Source: Actinomycetes bacterium
Lineage (GTDB): Bacteria; Actinomycetota; Thermoleophilia; Gaiellales; Gaiellaceae
Assembly: GCA_023251945.1 (NCBI GenBank)
Contig: JAHEXT010000004.1
Span: forward strand, 1 to 37,181
Length of the DNA: 37,181 nucleotides
Reading direction: 5' to 3'
A model generated the notes under the pieces. It searched no databases. It was not told where the DNA came from and saw only the letters and a program-made list of their open reading frames with translations. Shown in pieces: positions 34,093 through 37,181 of this stretch. A program made the translations under genes and the position numbers. Position 1 is the first letter of the stretch. Each line of letters begins with the position of its first letter.

Positions 34093-34317
34093 ATGCGTCC
34101 CGGAACAGCGCGCACGATCCGCACCGTCGCCCAAGTCGGCGTCGCGGTCCTCACCGCAGTCCCATCGGCAGTTGCGCTGCTGGACCTTCCCGCTGCGACA
34201 GCGTCGACCGTCGCGGGGGTTTCCGGCGCGGTCGTCGTGCTTGTCACCGCGGCGCAGAACGCGCTCGAGGATCGAGGGCATCGCATCCCCGGCGTCCCCG
34301 GCCGCGAAGCCGGCTAG
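34093..34317 (+). CDS. Putative holin
   Basis: Hydrophobic segments VGVAVLTAVPSAVALLDL and AGVSGAVVVLVTAAQNAL; end of late operon; SD CAGGAGG. Confidence 0.6.
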   Translation: MRPGTARTIRTVAQVGVAVLTAVPSAVALLDLPAATASTVAGVSGAVVVLVTAAQNALEDRGHRIPGVPGREAG

Positions 34318-34365
34318 CACACAACGGCTAATCTGGACATGGCGGGTGACCCCACAGCCCGCCAG

Positions 34366-34395
34366 GCCCTGGGTGTCTCTTGAGACGCCCAGGGC
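34366..34395 (+). terminator. Late-operon terminator hairpin
   Basis: GCCCTGGGTGTCTC-tt-GAGACGCCCAGGGC then cgttcaagttt. Confidence 0.8.
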
Positions 34396-34465
34396 CGTTC
34401 AAGTTTCGGGCCTGCACATGTCGACAGTCAGAGGGGAGCGGGCTCGACCTGGATGGGAGGCCTCG

Positions 34466-34642
34466 ATGCCACCCGGTGCGCGACTGGCAGGAATCCTGAT
34501 TGGGCTCGGTGTCGAGCCGGCCGCCGTGCGCGAGCAGTTGCGCGAGTTGCTGGCGCTCGACGACGACGAGCTCGAGTCTGCGATCGCGGCGGCGGAACCC
34601 GCCGTGGGCGTCTGGGCCGCACCGCTGCTGCGGCCCGCCTGA
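34466..34642 (+). CDS. Small hypothetical protein (58 aa)
   Basis: MPPGARLAGILIGLGVEPAAVREQLRELLALDDDELESAIAAAEPAVGVWAAPLLRPA; SD GGGAGG. Confidence 0.5.
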   Translation: MPPGARLAGILIGLGVEPAAVREQLRELLALDDDELESAIAAAEPAVGVWAAPLLRPA

Positions 34643-34697
34643 GCCCCGACCACCCGGCGGATTGTCGTCGCCGGCCGATGGGCGTACCGTCTGCGAC

Positions 34698-35003
34698 ATG
34701 GGTGGTGGGCCGCACACAGGCTGGCTGGTTGCCTCGACGCACTCCGCGACGATCAGCTTCGGCAGCGGTCACGAAGAGACCGAGCCCGCCGGGGTTCTGC
34801 ACGCCTACCTGCCCCGCCATGACACGACGGCATGTGGGGTGCCTCTCGATCTTCTGATGCGGTGGCGCCGGCCGTGGCGCGGTGCTCCTCTCACTCGATG
34901 TTCTCGTTGCGATCGGGCGCTGAGGTCCGGGCCGGGACGACGGTCGACGTCTGGCACCGGTTCTGGCACCGGTTCGGTGCGGCCACCGGGTATCGCAGGC
35001 TGA
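34698..35003 (+). CDS. Small Cys-containing hypothetical protein
   Basis: VLHAYLPRHDTTACGVPLDLLMRW...TRCSRCDRAL; TTGTCG-N17-TACCGT-N7-ATG upstream. Confidence 0.45.
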   Translation: MGGGPHTGWLVASTHSATISFGSGHEETEPAGVLHAYLPRHDTTACGVPLDLLMRWRRPWRGAPLTRCSRCDRALRSGPGRRSTSGTGSGTGSVRPPGIAG

Positions 35004-35201
35004 TCCTCGCCGGACGCCACGCCTGTGAGCTGGGGTGACGCACCACCCGACACCTGATGTACCGGACGGATCGCTCTTTTAATCCGCAGGCACCGGGTTC
35101 GAGCCCCGGGCGGCCCACCGCATGATCCCAGGTCACAGGCCTAGGCCGCCGGATGGGGCAGGCGGGGCCGGGGTCCTTGGCACCGGATTTGGCACCGAGT
35201 A
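34952..35201 (+). other. attP candidate: tRNA-Lys(UUU) 3' half core (35076-35119) flanked by paired 12-bp arm repeats
   Basis: CTTTTAATCCGCAGGCACCGGGTTCGAGCCCCGGGCGGCCCACC core; TGGCACCGGTTC x2 at 34952/34964 and TGGCACCGGATT, TGGCACCGAGTA at 35178/35190. Confidence 0.8.
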
Positions 35202-35212
35202 GCGTACGGTTC

Positions 35213-36361
35213 ATGATCCGAGAGCGAGGCCCCGACACTTGGCAGGTCGTCGTGTACGCAGGCCGCGACCGGGCAACGGGCCGCGAGGTCCGCGTTCGGC
35301 GCACCGTCCACGGCGGCATCCGACGAGCACGCCAGGTCGAACGCGACCTCGCCAGCGAAGCCGTCGCGGCGCGCCGCCGAGAGCACGCCAACGTCACCGT
35401 CTCCGAGCTCCTCGCCCGCTGGCTCGAGCACGCCGAACCCGACCTCGCTCCGAGCACCGCACACACCTACCGCAGCTACATCGACCGGGTCATCGTGCCG
35501 CGCATCGGGACCGTCCCGATCGCCGAGCTGACCACCGCAGACCTCGACCGGCTCTACAGCGCGCTTCGACGCACCAAGCGGAAGGGCAAGAACGAGCAGC
35601 CGCTCGCGGCCGCAACCATCCGGCAGGTCCACGCGATCCTCCGCCGAGCGCTCCGCCAGGCCGTCAGGTGGGGATGGCTGGACCGCAACCCTGCCGCCGA
35701 AGCCTCACCGCCCGCTCAAGGGCAGACGCGAGCGACCGCCCCCGAGCCTGACGTGGTGGTGCGGCTCCTCGATGCTGCGGCCGCGATCGACGCCGACGTC
35801 GCGGTGTTCCTACGCCTCGCGGTCATCACCGGCGCGCGCCGCGGCGAGCTCTGCGCGCTGCGCTGGACCGACGTCGATCTCGACGCGGGCAGCGCGACCA
35901 TCGCCCGGTCGCTCACCGCGCTGCCCGGCCGCGGCATCGAAGAGAAGCCCACCAAGACCGGCGGCGTCCGTCCCGTCGCGCTCGACGCGGCAACCGTCGA
36001 GCATCTGCGTCTCCTCAAGGGCCGGCAGCTCGACCTGTGCCGCGAGCTCGGCGCGACGGCCGACCCTGGCGGCCATGTGTTCACCACGCTGCCCGGCCGG
36101 CCGTGGCGGCCCGACCGAGCCACCGCGCTCTTCCGGCTCGCCGCGGGCACGGCAGGCTTCTCGGGTCGCCTCCACGACCTGAGGCACTTCTCCGTCACGC
36201 AGCTCCTCGCCGCCGGGTTCCCTGTCCGGCAGGTTGGCGCCAGGGTGGGGCACGCCTCGGCGAAGATGACCCTCGACGTCTACGGGCACGCCATCCCCGC
36301 CGCCGACCAGGGCCTCGCCGCCGCTCTGGCGGCAGCGCTTTGCGGTTCGTCGGGGGCGTGA
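35213..36361 (+). CDS. int: Tyrosine-type site-specific integrase
   Basis: TGARRGELCALRW, LHDLRHFSVTQLLAAG, VGHASAKMTLDVYGH; ATG at 35213. Confidence 0.95.
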   Translation: MIRERGPDTWQVVVYAGRDRATGREVRVRRTVHGGIRRARQVERDLASEAVAARRREHANVTVSELLARWLEHAEPDLAPSTAHTYRSYIDRVIVPRIGTVPIAELTTADLDRLYSALRRTKRKGKNEQPLAAATIRQVHAILRRALRQAVRWGWLDRNPAAEASPPAQGQTRATAPEPDVVVRLLDAAAAIDADVAVFLRLAVITGARRGELCALRWTDVDLDAGSATIARSLTALPGRGIEEKPTKTGGVRPVALDAATVEHLRLLKGRQLDLCRELGATADPGGHVFTTLPGRPWRPDRATALFRLAAGTAGFSGRLHDLRHFSVTQLLAAGFPVRQVGARVGHASAKMTLDVYGHAIPAADQGLAAALAAALCGSSGA

Positions 36362-36397
36362 GCATTCGTACTCGCACCGAAGAAAGAGACCTGGCCA

Positions 36398-36736
36398 CTA
36401 GGAGCGCCGCGCTCTGGCGACCCCGATGTCGGCCGGGCGCAGGGCGCGTGTCAGCTGGTCATGCACTGCAGCGCAACCAGACCAGAAGGGGCTATTCATC
36501 CGCCGGTACTTCCCGCTTCCTTTGGGACCATCGCGGACAAGCAAGAGCTCCCGTCCGCCATCGAGAGCGACCCACCGGTTCAGTCGCTCGGCCACCGTCT
36601 CTGTGGGCACGCCCGAATGGGCGACGATCTCCGCTGTGGTGAAGGTGGGCTCCTTGGTCTTGGCAATCGCGGCAGCGATGGCCAAACGGGGAGCCCCGCC
36701 GTAGAGGACCTGCGACCAGTCTTCGCGTTCGCCCAT
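36398..36736 (-). CDS. Winged-HTH-like DNA-binding protein
   Basis: FTTAEIVAHSGVPTETVAERLNRWVALDGGRELLLVRDGPKGSGKYRR; SD GCAGGAGG. Confidence 0.6.
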   Translation of the reverse strand: MGEREDWSQVLYGGAPRLAIAAAIAKTKEPTFTTAEIVAHSGVPTETVAERLNRWVALDGGRELLLVRDGPKGSGKYRRMNSPFWSGCAAVHDQLTRALRPADIGVARARRS

Positions 36737-36771
36737 CCGCCCTCCTGCCGCGACCGAGCACTACCCTGGGA

Positions 36772-36802
36772 ATTAGCTACTGGCTACTAGCTAATAGCGA
36801 TT
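36772..36802. promoter_or_regulatory. AT-rich heptad-repeat operator candidate
   Basis: AGCTACT GGCTACT AGCTAAT AGCGATT tandem units; nested ATTAGCTA...TAGCTAAT inverted repeat; upstream of 36736 start. Confidence 0.6.
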
Positions 36803-37181
36803 CTTGGAGGACCCATGAGGCTAGCGGAGCTCGGCTCCGGCACGACAACCCTTGGCACTGCCCGGTACGCTGCGACATCCCCGACGAGTGATCCGAGCCC
36901 GCTTGCCATGACCGCCGAAGCACGCCGGTACCTGTCGACCAAGCCGATCCCGTCGCAGGACACGCCCACGTCCGGGTTCCCCATGTCCTCGCCTGTCGGG
37001 TTCTCGGACCGGATCGTCACGCGAAACGCGGCCTGCCACGGCTCGTCCGGGTCGAACTCTGCGATCGGTTCGACGGCTGAGATCGTCACTTGTAGGTCGC
37101 CGAGTTCCGCGGTGTCTTCCAGCTCGTAGAGGTCTCCGGCGGTCCGGTCGCGTTCCGCAACGACTTCGCCGGCGTCTCTCA
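36787..37181 (-). CDS. Partial protein with Ig-like (DUF4352-like) region, open at window edge
   Basis: LGDLQVTISAVEPIAEFDPDEPWQAAFRVTIRSENPTGEDMGNPDVGVSCDGI; tentative. Confidence 0.4.
   Translation of the reverse strand, partial: RDAGEVVAERDRTAGDLYELEDTAELGDLQVTISAVEPIAEFDPDEPWQAAFRVTIRSENPTGEDMGNPDVGVSCDGIGLVDRYRRASAVMASGLGSLVGDVAAYRAVPRVVVPEPSSASLMGPPRIAIS

Noticed and set aside
34344-34371. GGGTGAC at 34344 as a further start-associated repeat
   Set aside because: Second block (ATCATCG) absent and no start codon at the expected distance.
35020-35120. Complete tRNA gene
   Set aside because: Only the anticodon-loop to acceptor 3' half is present; no 5' acceptor or D arm found, so it fits an att core.

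Overview
The window is almost entirely the genome of a temperate, long-tailed (siphovirus-like) actinobacterial phage, GC-rich and HK97-type. Left edge: leftward genes (DUF4236-like partial, Excalibur protein, XRE repressor) divergent from a Cro-like XRE gene and an excisionase-like HTH gene. Early module: DUF2303, YqaJ-type exonuclease, RecT, a replication initiator carrying iteron-like repeats, a DPPY methyltransferase, a lipoprotein lytic transglycosylase, Gp37/Gp68, a WhiB fusion and HNH genes. Late module: NlpC/P60 endolysin, SGNH hydrolase, P-loop NTPase, TerS, TerL, portal, protease, capsid, connector, tail tube, frameshifted tail chaperones, tape measure, tail tip proteins and holin-like genes. 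Right edge: an apparently intact attP (3' half of a tRNA-Lys flanked by paired 12-bp arm repeats), a tyrosine integrase, a wHTH gene and a heptad-repeat operator candidate. Main candidates for new biology: (1) an approximately 27-bp start-associated repeat (GGGTGAC-N9-ATCATCG-N4/5-start) at 7 or more late-operon sites, same orientation, mostly at genes without a visible Shine-Dalgarno; (2) an exact 45-bp inverted repeat shared by the P-loop NTPase and tape-measure genes, coinciding with loss of the NTPase reading frame; (3) an origin-like repeat array inside the replication gene; (4) an attP whose arm sites overlap a leaderless integrase promoter. All calls come from reading the sequence and the ORF track; no searches were run.
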